Origin: Bacteroidaceae bacterium
GTDB taxonomy: Bacteria > Bacteroidota > Bacteroidia > Bacteroidales > Bacteroidaceae
Assembly: GCA_017524545.1 (NCBI GenBank)
Contig: JAFXVN010000066.1
Coordinates: 1 to 64,000, forward strand
Length of the DNA: 64,000 nt
Reading direction: 5' to 3'
Shown: piece by piece, positions 7,451-15,051 of the stretch
Position numbering within the stretch: the first letter of the stretch is position 1
Layout: each line of letters begins with the position of its first letter
Translations under genes and position numbers: made by a program
The notes under the pieces: generated by a model
Told to the model about the DNA's origin: nothing
What the model saw: only the letters and a program-made list of their open reading frames with translations
Databases searched by the model: none

Positions 7451-8806
7451 TTATACGATGCCTTGGGCGAGCATTGCCTTGGCAACCTTCATGAAACCAG
7501 CGATGTTGGCGCCCTTGACGTAGTTGACGTAGCGGGAGCTGCCGTCTGCCGCTTGTTCTGTGCCGTACTTGACGCATTGCTCGTGGATGCCCGACATGAT
7601 TTGGTGCAGGCGCTTGTCCACTTCCTCGGCAGTCCATGAGATGCGCATGGAGTTCTGCGTCATTTCGAGTCCGGAGGTTGCCACTCCGCCTGCATTGACA
7701 GCCTTGCCGGGAGCGAAGAGCTGACGTGCGGCGATGAACTTCTCGGCGGCTTCTGCGGTGCATCCCATGTTGCTGACCTCGGCAACGCAAAGAGGCTGGA
7801 AGGCAAGTATCTTGTCGGCATCTTCGCCGTTCAGCTCGTTTTGCGTGGCGCAGGGCAGATAGATGTCGGCCTTCTGCTCCCACGGCTTTTTGCCCTCAAA
7901 GAATGTGGAGCCGGGGAACTGGTCGGCGTAGGGCTGGCAGATGTCGTTGCCCGTGGCACGCAGTTCCAGCAGGTAGTCTATCTTCTCGTCGTCGAGTCCA
8001 GCGGGGTCGTAGATGTAGCCGTCGGGGCCGCTGATGGTGATGACCTTTGCACCCAGCTCGGTTGCCTTCTTTGCAGCACCCCAAGCCACGTTGCCGAAGC
8101 CGCTGATGGCAATGGTCTTGCCCTTGATGTCGTGTCCGTGCGTCTGCAGCATCTGGTTGACGAAGTAGAGTGCGCCGTAGCCCGTTGCCTCGGGTCGCAG
8201 GATGGAGCCGCCCCATTCGAGTCCCTTGCCTGTGAGTGTGGCTGCGTGGAACTGTGTGGTGAGCTTCTTGTACATGCCGAAGAGATAGCCTATCTCTCTG
8301 CCGCCCACGCCGATGTCGCCTGCGGGGACATCCACATCGGGGCCGATGACCTTGTACAGCTCCATCATAAAGGCTTGGCAGAAGCGCATGATTTCAGCTT
8401 CGCTCTTGCCACGCGGAGAGAAGTCGCTGCCGCCTTTGCCGCCGCCCATAGGCAGTGTGGTGAGTGCGTTCTTGAAGGTCTGCTCGAAGCCAAGGAACTT
8501 CAGGATGCTGAGGTTCACTGAGGCGTGGAAGCGCAAGCCGCCCTTGTAGGGGCCGATGGCGCTGTTGAACTGCACGCGGTAGCCGATGTTGACCTGTACC
8601 TCGCCCTTGTCGTCCACCCAAGGCACGCGGAAAGTATGGATGCGCTCGGGCTCTACGATGCGCTCCACAATCTTTGCCTTCTCGAACTCAGGATGTTTGT
8701 CATAGACTTCCTTGATGCTCTCCAGCACTTCGCGGACAGCCTGCAGATACTCTCTTTCGCCCGGATGCTTCTGCTCCAGGGATTGCATGATTTTCTCGAC
8801 GTTCAT
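7451..8806 (-). CDS. gdhA: NADP-specific glutamate dehydrogenase
   Basis: This 451-residue protein interconverts 2-oxoglutarate plus ammonia and glutamate, the main ammonia assimilation step in ammonia-using Bacteroidales. It shows the family blocks IGPYKGGLRFH, PMGGGKGGSDFSPRGKS with the glycine-rich lysine loop, PAGDIGVGGREIGYL, and the Rossmann motif SGFGNVAWGAA for the cofactor. The length matches hexameric GDH-I (about 445-450). Upstream is a 117-bp AT-rich spacer with an inverted repeat and no clear promoter box, so it may be co-transcribed with nadE. upxY starts 10 bp after its stop. Confidence 0.97.
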   Translation of the reverse strand: MNVEKIMQSLEQKHPGEREYLQAVREVLESIKEVYDKHPEFEKAKIVERIVEPERIHTFRVPWVDDKGEVQVNIGYRVQFNSAIGPYKGGLRFHASVNLSILKFLGFEQTFKNALTTLPMGGGKGGSDFSPRGKSEAEIMRFCQAFMMELYKVIGPDVDVPAGDIGVGGREIGYLFGMYKKLTTQFHAATLTGKGLEWGGSILRPEATGYGALYFVNQMLQTHGHDIKGKTIAISGFGNVAWGAAKKATELGAKVITISGPDGYIYDPAGLDDEKIDYLLELRATGNDICQPYADQFPGSTFFEGKKPWEQKADIYLPCATQNELNGEDADKILAFQPLCVAEVSNMGCTAEAAEKFIAARQLFAPGKAVNAGGVATSGLEMTQNSMRISWTAEEVDKRLHQIMSGIHEQCVKYGTEQAADGSSRYVNYVKGANIAGFMKVAKAMLAQGIV

Positions 8807-8832
8807 AGTATTAAATTTAATTCATAATTTAT

Positions 8833-8906
8833 AATTCATAATTCATAATTAACCCTTGCCTTATTATAAATTCTAACTCTCAACTCCTAATTATGAATTA
8901 TGAATT
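8833..8906. repeat. AT-rich 19-bp perfect inverted repeat between nadE and gdhA
   Basis: The arm 8833-8851 (aattcataattcataatta) is exactly reverse-complementary to 8888-8906, with a 36-bp loop. Each arm is made of repeated 'aattcat' phrases. In a nadE-gdhA transcript it would fold into a long A-U hairpin in the intercistronic space, which could act on mRNA stability or partial termination. It may also simply be a repeat scar. Confidence 0.75.
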
Positions 8907-8923
8907 GAGAATTATGAATTGAC

Positions 8924-10912
8924 TCAGCCCAGCTCGTCGCATTCTTTGAGCCAGAGGTTGGCAGAGGCGTCGCTGGGCATTCGCCAGTCTCCTCGGGGGC
9001 TGAGGCTGCAGGACCCCACTTTGGGGCCGTCGGGCAGGCAGCTGCGTTTGTACTGCTGGGCAAAGAAGCGGCGGCAGAAGGTGCGGAGCCACTTGCGGAT
9101 GGTGGCATCGTCGTATGTCTGGCCGAATGCCTGGCGTGCCAGCAGATATATCTTGGCGGGACGGAAGCCCCAGCGCAGCAGGTAGTAGAGGAAGAAGTCG
9201 TGCAGCTCGTATGGCCCCACAAGGTCTTCTGTCTTCTGTGTGATGTTGCCCTGCTCGTCGGCGGGGATGAGCTCAGGCGAGATGGGCGTATCGACAATGT
9301 CGAGGAGCGTCTGGCGTGTGCTCTCGTCCTTTGTGCGTTCTGCCACCCAGTTGACCAAGTGGCGGACGAGTGTCTTGGGAACCGAGGCGTTCACGCCGTA
9401 CATCGACATGTGGTCGCCGTTGTAGGTTGCCCATCCGAGCGCCAGTTCGCTGAGGTCGCCCGTGCCGACGACGAAGCCATTCATCTGGTTGGCAGCGTCC
9501 ATAAGAATCTGTGTGCGCTCGCGGGCTTGTCCGTTCTCGTAGGTCACATCGTGCTTGTCGAGGTCGTGCCCGAGGTCGGCGAAGTGCTGCAGGCAGGCTT
9601 CCTTGATGCTGATTTCGCGGATGGTGATGCCCAAGAGCTTCATCAGGTTGACGGCGTTGGTGTAAGTGCGGTCTGTGGTGCCGAAGCCCGGCATCGTGAT
9701 GCCCACAATGCCTCTGCGGTTCTTGCCAAGCCTGTCGAAGGCACTGACGCAGACGAGCAGGGCAAGCGTGGAGTCAAGGCCTCCGCTGATGCCTACAACA
9801 ACGGTTTCTGCTCCAGTGTGTTGTATTCGTTTTGCCAAACCTTCAGTTTGAATATCGAAAATCTCCTGGCAACGGTCGTCGAGACGTGAGCCAGTGGGCA
9901 CGAAGGGGTGGGGGTCGATGATGCGTGTCAGGGAGAACGGACGGGCGGGAACGCGCTCGGTGTCGATAATTTGACAATTTGACGATTTGACAATTTGACT
10001 GTTGTCTTGCCCCTTGAAATTGTTAAATTGTGAAATTGTTAAATTGTGAAATTGTGTTGCGCAAGCCGCGAAGGTCGTGTTCATGCGTCGCTCGCTGCGG
10101 AGGCGGTCCACGTCAATCTCAGCTTCGAGCATCTGTTCCGTGTACAGATGTCGTTTTGTCTCGGCAAGCAGAGTGCCGTTCTCATAGATGAGACCCTTGC
10201 CCGAGAAGACCACATCCTGGGTGCTCTCGCCGAAACCGCAGCTGCTGAAGACATAGCCGCAGATGCACCGGGCACTCTGCTGGGCGAGGAGGCTCTGCAG
10301 GTAAGTGTATTTCCCTACTGCATCGCTGTCGGCACTGAGGTTGAAGATGATGTCGGCACCGGCGAGGGTGAGCGTCGAGCTGGGCGGTACAGGAGCCCAG
10401 AGGTCTTCGCAAAGCTCTACGCCAAACACGCACGACGGTGTGTTGAAGAGCAGGCGGGGGCTGACCTTCACCTGCTGTCCGCAGATGAGCACCGTACCCT
10501 CGGGGATATCTGCACCGCTCTGGAACCAGCGTTTCTCGTAGAACTCCTTGTAGTTGGGCAGGAAGGTTTTTGGCACGAGACCGAGTATCTTGCCGCGCTG
10601 GATAACCGCTGCGCAGTTGAGCAATGCTCCTCGATAGGGGACTGGCAGTCCGACGATGCTGATGATGTTGAGACTCCGCGTTGTGTTCATCAGGTTGATG
10701 AGTCCCATTTCTGCCTCGTCGAGCAGGAGCTGCTGTCCGAAAAGGTCGCCGCAGGAGTAGGCAGTAATCGACAACTCTGGCAAGCAGATGATTTCTATGC
10801 CTTTGCCTTCCGCCTGAATGACAAGCGACTCAATCTGCTGTACGTTGTACTGGCAGTCTGCCACCTTCACCGAAGGAATGGCCGACGCTACTTTTACAAA
10901 TCCGTGATTCAC
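8924..10912 (-). CDS. nadE: Glutamine-dependent NAD+ synthase
   Basis: This 662-residue two-domain enzyme makes NAD+ from deamido-NAD+ using glutamine. The N-terminal nitrilase-like glutaminase domain carries the Glu-Lys-Cys triad in [31 protein letters not shown] and [12 protein letters not shown]. The C-terminal synthetase has the PP-loop SGGLDST and the late [19 protein letters not shown] block. Between the domains, about residues 285-315 are encoded by an AT-rich repeat (9965-10055), giving the low-complexity segment [20 protein letters not shown]; the frame is intact and the catalytic blocks are untouched. A good promoter lies 46 bp upstream of the ATG. Confidence 0.96.
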   Translation of the reverse strand: MNHGFVKVASAIPSVKVADCQYNVQQIESLVIQAEGKGIEIICLPELSITAYSCGDLFGQQLLLDEAEMGLINLMNTTRSLNIISIVGLPVPYRGALLNCAAVIQRGKILGLVPKTFLPNYKEFYEKRWFQSGADIPEGTVLICGQQVKVSPRLLFNTPSCVFGVELCEDLWAPVPPSSTLTLAGADIIFNLSADSDAVGKYTYLQSLLAQQSARCICGYVFSSCGFGESTQDVVFSGKGLIYENGTLLAETKRHLYTEQMLEAEIDVDRLRSERRMNTTFAACATQFHNLTISQFNNFKGQDNSQIVKSSNCQIIDTERVPARPFSLTRIIDPHPFVPTGSRLDDRCQEIFDIQTEGLAKRIQHTGAETVVVGISGGLDSTLALLVCVSAFDRLGKNRRGIVGITMPGFGTTDRTYTNAVNLMKLLGITIREISIKEACLQHFADLGHDLDKHDVTYENGQARERTQILMDAANQMNGFVVGTGDLSELALGWATYNGDHMSMYGVNASVPKTLVRHLVNWVAERTKDESTRQTLLDIVDTPISPELIPADEQGNITQKTEDLVGPYELHDFFLYYLLRWGFRPAKIYLLARQAFGQTYDDATIRKWLRTFCRRFFAQQYKRSCLPDGPKVGSCSLSPRGDWRMPSDASANLWLKECDELG
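9965..10055. repeat. AT-rich phrase repeat inserted in-frame in nadE
   Basis: Two blocks of near-tandem phrases are seen: gacaatttgac/gatttgacaattt (9965-10000) and aaattgttaaattgtg repeated (10017-10055), separated by a short GC-richer piece. On the minus strand they encode Asn/Gln/Ser/Ile-rich sequence between the glutaminase and synthetase domains of NadE. Composition and periodicity are unlike the flanking coding sequence. Confidence 0.8.
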
Positions 10913-10957
10913 CTTGAATGTTTATTGTTTGATGTATATTATTTCCCTTTTACGGCA

Positions 10958-10988
10958 CAAAGTTACGAATAAGCAAAGACAAAACAAA
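10958..10988 (-). promoter_or_regulatory. nadE promoter
   Basis: On the minus strand TTTG (10988-10985), 19 bp and TAACTTTG (10965-10958) match the Bacteroidota sigma-ABfr consensus fully. The nadE ATG is at 10912. Confidence 0.8.
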
Positions 10989-11037
10989 ATAAATTGTTTT
11001 ATTTTTTAATAAGTAATTTAAGTTTCGGTAGTTATTT

Positions 11038-11178
11038 TAACCACGGATTACACTGATTTAACTGATTTATCCTATGCCCCCACCGAAGGATTTGTTTCGG
11101 ATTTAACGGATTGGCATCAGGAGGGAATCCGCTTAATCCGAATCCAATTGACACATAAATCCGTTCAATCTGTGGTTT
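11038..11178. repeat. Diverged cggatt-type inverted repeat
   Basis: Imperfect arms (ccacggattacactgattt on the left, the complement of aaatccgttcaatctgtgg on the right) enclose extra cggatt/aatccg pairs. It looks like an older or compound member of the stem-loop family seen at 11476, 38441 and 59473. Confidence 0.6.
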
Positions 11179-11275
11179 TATTAAACTTCTGAAACATGAG
11201 TAAGTAAGTGTTCGCAACACGATATAAACTTCCCGATAAAACGCTATAAAAGTCTTTTAGGCTCGTTATATAATT

Positions 11276-11455
11276 ATTTTCAAGGCGTGAAAATATATTT
11301 TCAAGGCTTGATAATATATTTCCAAAGCTTGAAAATAGATTTTCAAAGCTTGAAAATAATTTGTAAGCACGCTGCGTGAGGTTTTGTAACACGCTCCGTG
11401 AGGTTATACAGCACGCTCTATGAGACTTTACAGCACACTGCGTAAACAATGTAAA
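11276..11455. repeat. Array of four 21-bp palindromic units plus about 22-bp units (copy A)
   Basis: Four consecutive 21-bp units occupy 11276-11359, each of the form attttcaagSNttgaaaatat and nearly self-complementary. They are followed by about four 22-23-bp units around cacgctNcgtgagg. Both flanks match copy B (43250-43420) when A is read on the minus strand. Together with the neighbouring stem-loops this fills the 700-bp gap between nadE and ribH, where I see no convincing gene. Confidence 0.8.
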
Positions 11456-11475
11456 AATACAGCGATTATTATAAA

Positions 11476-11561
11476 ACAACGGATTACACGGATTTTACGG
11501 ATTTAAGTGCTATTGATACTCAGCACATAAATGAATCCGTAAAATCCGTGTAATCCGTTGT
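11476..11561. repeat. 86-bp stem-loop repeat, 28-bp perfect arms
   Basis: The arm at 11476-11503 (acaacggattacacggattt...) is a perfect reverse complement of 11534-11561, with a 30-bp loop. The loop carries taagtgct...tgata.tcagca.ataaa, which also appears (inverted) in the copy at 59473 and partly at 38441. It sits just downstream of ribH, so it may also help end that transcript. Confidence 0.85.
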
Positions 11562-11616
11562 TGTTAATTATAACACAGCCTCTTGTTCTTTCGGGCTGGT
11601 TCGTTGAATCGTTGGT

Positions 11617-12099
11617 TTATTCCCAGCCTTTTACCATCTTTATGGCTGTGATAGCGCATTCGTCGCCTTTGTTGCCAAACATACCTCCGCAGCGTTCCTG
11701 TGCCTGCTCGTGTGTGTTGCAGGTGAGGAGGCCATAGATGACGGGTATCTTGCCCTCGCGGTTCAGGTCTGCAAGACCTTGTGTCGCACCCTGACAGATA
11801 TAGTCGAAGTGGGGAGTGTCGCCGCGAATCACGCAACCGATGGCAATGACGGCATCCACCAAGCCTGCGTTGACGAATCGTGCCGCACCATACACCAGTT
11901 CAAAACTGCCCGGGACAGGCTTCACGATGATGTCATCCTCCTTGACACCGTGCTTGATGAGCGTCTTGCAAGCACCGTCGAGCAAAGCACCAGTTATTTT
12001 GTCGTTCCACTCGCTGACCACGATACCCACCTTCATGCCTGTTGCGTCGGGCACGGAGTTGATGTCATAGTCGGAGAGATTGTGCAGGGAGGAAGCCAT
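11617..12099 (-). CDS. ribH: 6,7-dimethyl-8-ribityllumazine synthase
   Basis: This 160-residue protein condenses the ribityl-uracil intermediate with dihydroxybutanone phosphate in riboflavin synthesis. It has the lumazine synthase blocks [47 protein letters not shown] with the catalytic His region, and PVIYGLLT. Length is typical for the icosahedral enzyme. It starts 22 bp after the TPR protein gene, so the two are probably one transcript. Confidence 0.97.
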   Translation of the reverse strand: MASSLHNLSDYDINSVPDATGMKVGIVVSEWNDKITGALLDGACKTLIKHGVKEDDIIVKPVPGSFELVYGAARFVNAGLVDAVIAIGCVIRGDTPHFDYICQGATQGLADLNREGKIPVIYGLLTCNTHEQAQERCGGMFGNKGDECAITAIKMVKGWE

Positions 12100-12121
12100 C
12101 GCTATTTACGGTTTGCCAGGG

Positions 12122-12796
12122 TTACTGTTGTGCAGCCTCGATGTACTTGTCTATCTCGTAGTAAACATTGCTCTGCTGATACTTGCTCTTAATTTGTTTG
12201 TAGCAGTCGAGAGCCTTGTCGTTCTGGCCGAGAGAAGCGTAAATCTGGCCGGCTTGCAGCAGACAGGTGGGGCTGATGGTGTTGTTGTCAGCCTGCTTTG
12301 CAGCCTTAACGAGGAGGTCTGCAGCCTTGTCGTTCTGCCCGAGAGCGGCATAGCAGTTCCCCTTGAGTGCAATGGCAGCGGGGCTGATCAGGATATCGCC
12401 GCAACCGTCGAACTTGTCGAGCATGTCAATGGCTTCCTGGTATTTCTCTGTAGCGGCATAGCACTTTGCAGCATAGAGACATGCGATGTTGCCAGCCTTG
12501 GTACTTCCGTATTCGTCGATAACGGAGAGGAAACCCATGTTTGCGCCATCGCCATTGAGAGCCTTCTCGTAGTTGCCATCCATGAAAGCCTGCTCTGCAT
12601 AGAAGATGCTTTCTTGGGCACGGAGGTTGCGCGGTGTGATGTAGAACTGGTGTACAAGCAGTGCAATGATGATGACAGCCAATAAACCGCCACCTCCGTA
12701 GAGGATTGCGTTCTTGTTCTTCTCGTAAAAAGACTTGGAGGCAGCGAGTGTTTCATCAAACTCGTTTACCTGGACTTTTGCATTTTTCTTTGCCAT
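12122..12796 (-). CDS. Membrane-anchored tetratricopeptide repeat protein
   Basis: This 224-residue protein has a short charged cytosolic N-terminus, one membrane helix at about residues 28-50 (AILYGGGGLLAVIIIALLV) and several TPR units rich in the A-A-LG-DKA pattern (CYAALGQNDKAADLLVKAA, IYASLGQNDKALDCYKQI). The topology resembles YfgM/Anc-type periplasmic TPR proteins, which help envelope protein folding. The exact role is unknown. It lies between ribH and the divergent recF and has its own promoter box at 12849. Confidence 0.88.
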   Translation of the reverse strand: MAKKNAKVQVNEFDETLAASKSFYEKNKNAILYGGGGLLAVIIIALLVHQFYITPRNLRAQESIFYAEQAFMDGNYEKALNGDGANMGFLSVIDEYGSTKAGNIACLYAAKCYAATEKYQEAIDMLDKFDGCGDILISPAAIALKGNCYAALGQNDKAADLLVKAAKQADNNTISPTCLLQAGQIYASLGQNDKALDCYKQIKSKYQQSNVYYEIDKYIEAAQQ

Positions 12797-12848
12797 AATA
12801 TATTTATTGTTTAATCATTTACCAACTACGTTTTTGGATTTTTGCGTG

Positions 12849-12856
12849 CAAAGATA
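12849..12856 (-). promoter_or_regulatory. -7 box upstream of the TPR gene
   Basis: TATCTTTG on the minus strand, 52 bp upstream of the TPR protein ATG. The -33 element is weak. AT-rich phrases (aagaattaagaatt) lie just upstream. Confidence 0.6.
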
Positions 12857-12962
12857 CAAAGAAAATAAGAATAAAGGATTAAGAATTAAGAATTATTTTT
12901 GCTTTCCTGCTGTTTTTTGTTAATCTATGAACTATGAGCTATGAACTATGAACTTATTTTCG

Positions 12963-12970
12963 TACCTTTG
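12963..12970 (+). promoter_or_regulatory. -7 box of recF
   Basis: TACCTTTG ends only 8 bp before the recF ATG at 12979, so the mRNA would be leaderless or nearly so. The -33 region is occupied by an AT-rich phrase repeat (actatgagctatgaactatg) without a clear TTTG. Confidence 0.6.
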
Positions 12971-12978
12971 TGCTCGAA

Positions 12979-14091
12979 ATGAGACTGACAGACCTCACCA
13001 TATTTAATTACAAGAACATTGCGGAAGCAGAACTCCATTTCTCTCGGAAGCTGAATTGCTTCATCGGAGGTAACGGCCAGGGCAAGACAAATGTTCTGGA
13101 CGCCATCCATTTCCTGAGCTTCTGCCGCAGCTACAGCAGCAGCATCGACATGCTGAGTGTCCGGCACGGGCAGGAATTCATGTCGCTGCAGGGACGCTAT
13201 GAGCATGAGGATGGGACGGAAGAGGACATCCATGTCGGTCTGAAGGTGGGGCAGAAGAAGGTGGTGCGACGAGGAAAGAAGGCCTATCGGCGCATTTCGG
13301 AGCACATCGGACTCATACCGCTTGTCATGGTGTCGCCGGCCGACCAGACACTTGTCTCGGGCGGCAGCGAGGAGCGCCGACGCTTCATCGACATGGTCAT
13401 CTGCCAGTACGACCCCGCCTATACGGAGTCGCTGATACGTTACAACAAAGCCCTGCAGCAGCGCAACACGATGCTGAAGCAGGAACAAGAGCCTGATGCG
13501 GAAGTCATGTTGCTCTTTGAGGAGCAGATGGCTCGGGAGGGAGCGTACATCTACAAGATGCGCAACGAATACATCACCGAACTTGTCCCCATCTTCCAGC
13601 AGTTCTACAACCACATCTCGCAGGAGCAGGAACAGGTGGAGCTACGCTATGTCTCTCACTGCCAACGCGGTCCTCTGCTGGAACAGCTTACCAGCCAGCG
13701 CTACAAGGACAGGGCTGTCGGCTATTCCCTGCACGGCATTCATAAGGACGACCTCGAGATGCTGCAGAACGGCTATCCCGTGCGTCGCGAAGGGTCACAG
13801 GGTCAGAGCAAGACCTTCCTCATCGCCCTGAAGCTTGCACAGTTCAACTTCCTGAGCCAGACAGGAACCCGCACCACACCCTTGCTTTTGCTCGACGACA
13901 TCTTCGACAAGCTCGATGCAGAGCGCGTGGAGCAAATCGTGAAACTGGTTTGCGGACAGCGTTTCGGGCAGATATTCATTACAGACACCAACCGCGACCA
14001 TTTGGACGCCATTCTGGCATCGATGGAAAGCGACAGCCGAATCTTCATCGTCGATAAAGGAGAAATTCGGGACGTGAAGAACGAGGAGTGA
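12979..14091 (+). CDS. recF: DNA replication and repair protein RecF
   Basis: RecF is an SMC-like ATPase that helps load RecA at gaps and stalled forks. The protein starts MRLTDLTIFNYKNI; I chose this ATG over an in-frame GTG at 12970 that falls inside the promoter box. The Walker A motif is GGNGQGKTNVLDAIHFLS, the ABC-type signature region is REGSQGQSKTF, and the Walker B/D-loop is LLLLDDIFDKLD. At 370 residues it has the usual length. It is followed after 7 bp by the DUF721/DciA-like gene, an arrangement common in Bacteroidales. Confidence 0.96.
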   Translation: MRLTDLTIFNYKNIAEAELHFSRKLNCFIGGNGQGKTNVLDAIHFLSFCRSYSSSIDMLSVRHGQEFMSLQGRYEHEDGTEEDIHVGLKVGQKKVVRRGKKAYRRISEHIGLIPLVMVSPADQTLVSGGSEERRRFIDMVICQYDPAYTESLIRYNKALQQRNTMLKQEQEPDAEVMLLFEEQMAREGAYIYKMRNEYITELVPIFQQFYNHISQEQEQVELRYVSHCQRGPLLEQLTSQRYKDRAVGYSLHGIHKDDLEMLQNGYPVRREGSQGQSKTFLIALKLAQFNFLSQTGTRTTPLLLLDDIFDKLDAERVEQIVKLVCGQRFGQIFITDTNRDHLDAILASMESDSRIFIVDKGEIRDVKNEE

Positions 14092-14098
14092 GAACGAC

Positions 14099-14422
14099 AT
14101 GTTGAAAACAGAAGGCTATACTTCTTCTTATGGAAGTTGGAGAGGAACGGCTTCCATGCGCGATGTCCTGCTGACTTTCCTGCGCCGGGAAGGCCTGGAA
14201 ACGCCATTGCTGGAATATCGCATCACACAAGCCTGGCCCGAGGTGATGGGCGAGACCATCTGCCACTATACTCGGCAGGTCTTTGTCCACGAAGGGAAGT
14301 TGCAAGTGCAGCTCACCAGCGCACCTCTCCGGCAGAACCTTATGATGGAGCACAAGCGCATCGCCCAGAAGCTCAACGACCATGTCGGCTCCTACGTCAT
14401 CAGCGATGTCTGCTTCTTTTAA
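14099..14422 (+). CDS. DUF721 (DciA-like) protein
   Basis: This small basic protein of 107 residues has the DUF721 pattern: ITQAWPEVMGETICHYTRQV, then a beta-rich KLQVQLTSAPLRQNLMMEH. DciA proteins of this family interact with the replicative helicase in bacteria lacking DnaC; that function is inferred from the family. It follows recF closely, which supports a replication link. The N-terminal 20 residues before MRDVLLTFLRREG could be an extension, and MRDVL may be the true start. Confidence 0.85.
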   Translation: MLKTEGYTSSYGSWRGTASMRDVLLTFLRREGLETPLLEYRITQAWPEVMGETICHYTRQVFVHEGKLQVQLTSAPLRQNLMMEHKRIAQKLNDHVGSYVISDVCFF

Positions 14423-14434
14423 TTTGTACGCATT

Positions 14435-14986
14435 ATGACAACAGAAAGACAGGACAAGGTATTAAGCTTCCTCAAGGAGCACAACATCCCCTTCACTTGC
14501 TACAACCATCCCGAAGGGAAGACCATCGAGGAAGCAAAACGATGGTGGAAGGACGACGGCTCCGTGCACTGCAAGAACATCTTCATGCGCAACCACAAAG
14601 GCAACCAACATTACCTCGTCTGCTTCCATTGCGACCACGACCTTGACATCCACGACCTCGAAGCCCGACTGAAACAGGCTCTCCAGGCACAGGGGAAACC
14701 CTCTTGTGGCAAGCTCTCCTTTGCCTCGCCCGAGCGCATGATGAAGTTCCTTGGACTTGAACCTGGCAGCGTCTCTCCTTTCGGACTCATCAACGACGAA
14801 GAGCATCACGTTCACCTCTTCCTCGATGCCGGGCTTTTGGACGACAGCAACTACCCGGACCCAAGCAAGAAGACGCTCTCCTTCCATCCCAACGACTGCA
14901 GAGGGACTGTTGTCATCGCCCTTCAGGACTTTGAGCGATACCTTGCCGAAGTGGGAAACACATACGAGTACATTCAGCTCTATTAG
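14435..14986 (+). CDS. Prolyl-tRNA editing protein, YbaK/ProX family
   Basis: This 183-residue protein removes misacylated amino acids (typically Ala or Cys) from tRNA-Pro in trans. Family features are the N-terminal FLKEHNIPFTCYNHPEGKTIEEA, KNIFMRNHKGNQHYLV with the substrate-site lysine, KLSFASPERMMKFLGLEPGSVSPFGLIND, and SFHPNDCRGTVVI. The pattern fits the PrdX/ProXp-ala branch. It lies 12 bp after the DUF721 gene on the same strand and likely in the same transcript. Confidence 0.93.
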   Translation: MTTERQDKVLSFLKEHNIPFTCYNHPEGKTIEEAKRWWKDDGSVHCKNIFMRNHKGNQHYLVCFHCDHDLDIHDLEARLKQALQAQGKPSCGKLSFASPERMMKFLGLEPGSVSPFGLINDEEHHVHLFLDAGLLDDSNYPDPSKKTLSFHPNDCRGTVVIALQDFERYLAEVGNTYEYIQLY

Positions 14987-15032
14987 ACATTTTTTCAGAC
15001 ACACATTATATATATTATAAGAGAAAAAGTCG

Positions 15033-15040
15033 TACCTTTA
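15033..15040 (+). promoter_or_regulatory. Putative -7 box of the ABC-F gene
   Basis: TACCTTTA, one mismatch from TAnnTTTG, lies 11 bp before the ATG at 15052. The leader would again be very short. Confidence 0.45.
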
Positions 15041-15051
15041 CGGCTTGAATT

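Noticed and set aside
11276..11359. 21-bp array as a CRISPR
   Set aside because: The units are directly adjacent with no spacers, each is palindromic, and no cas gene is near.
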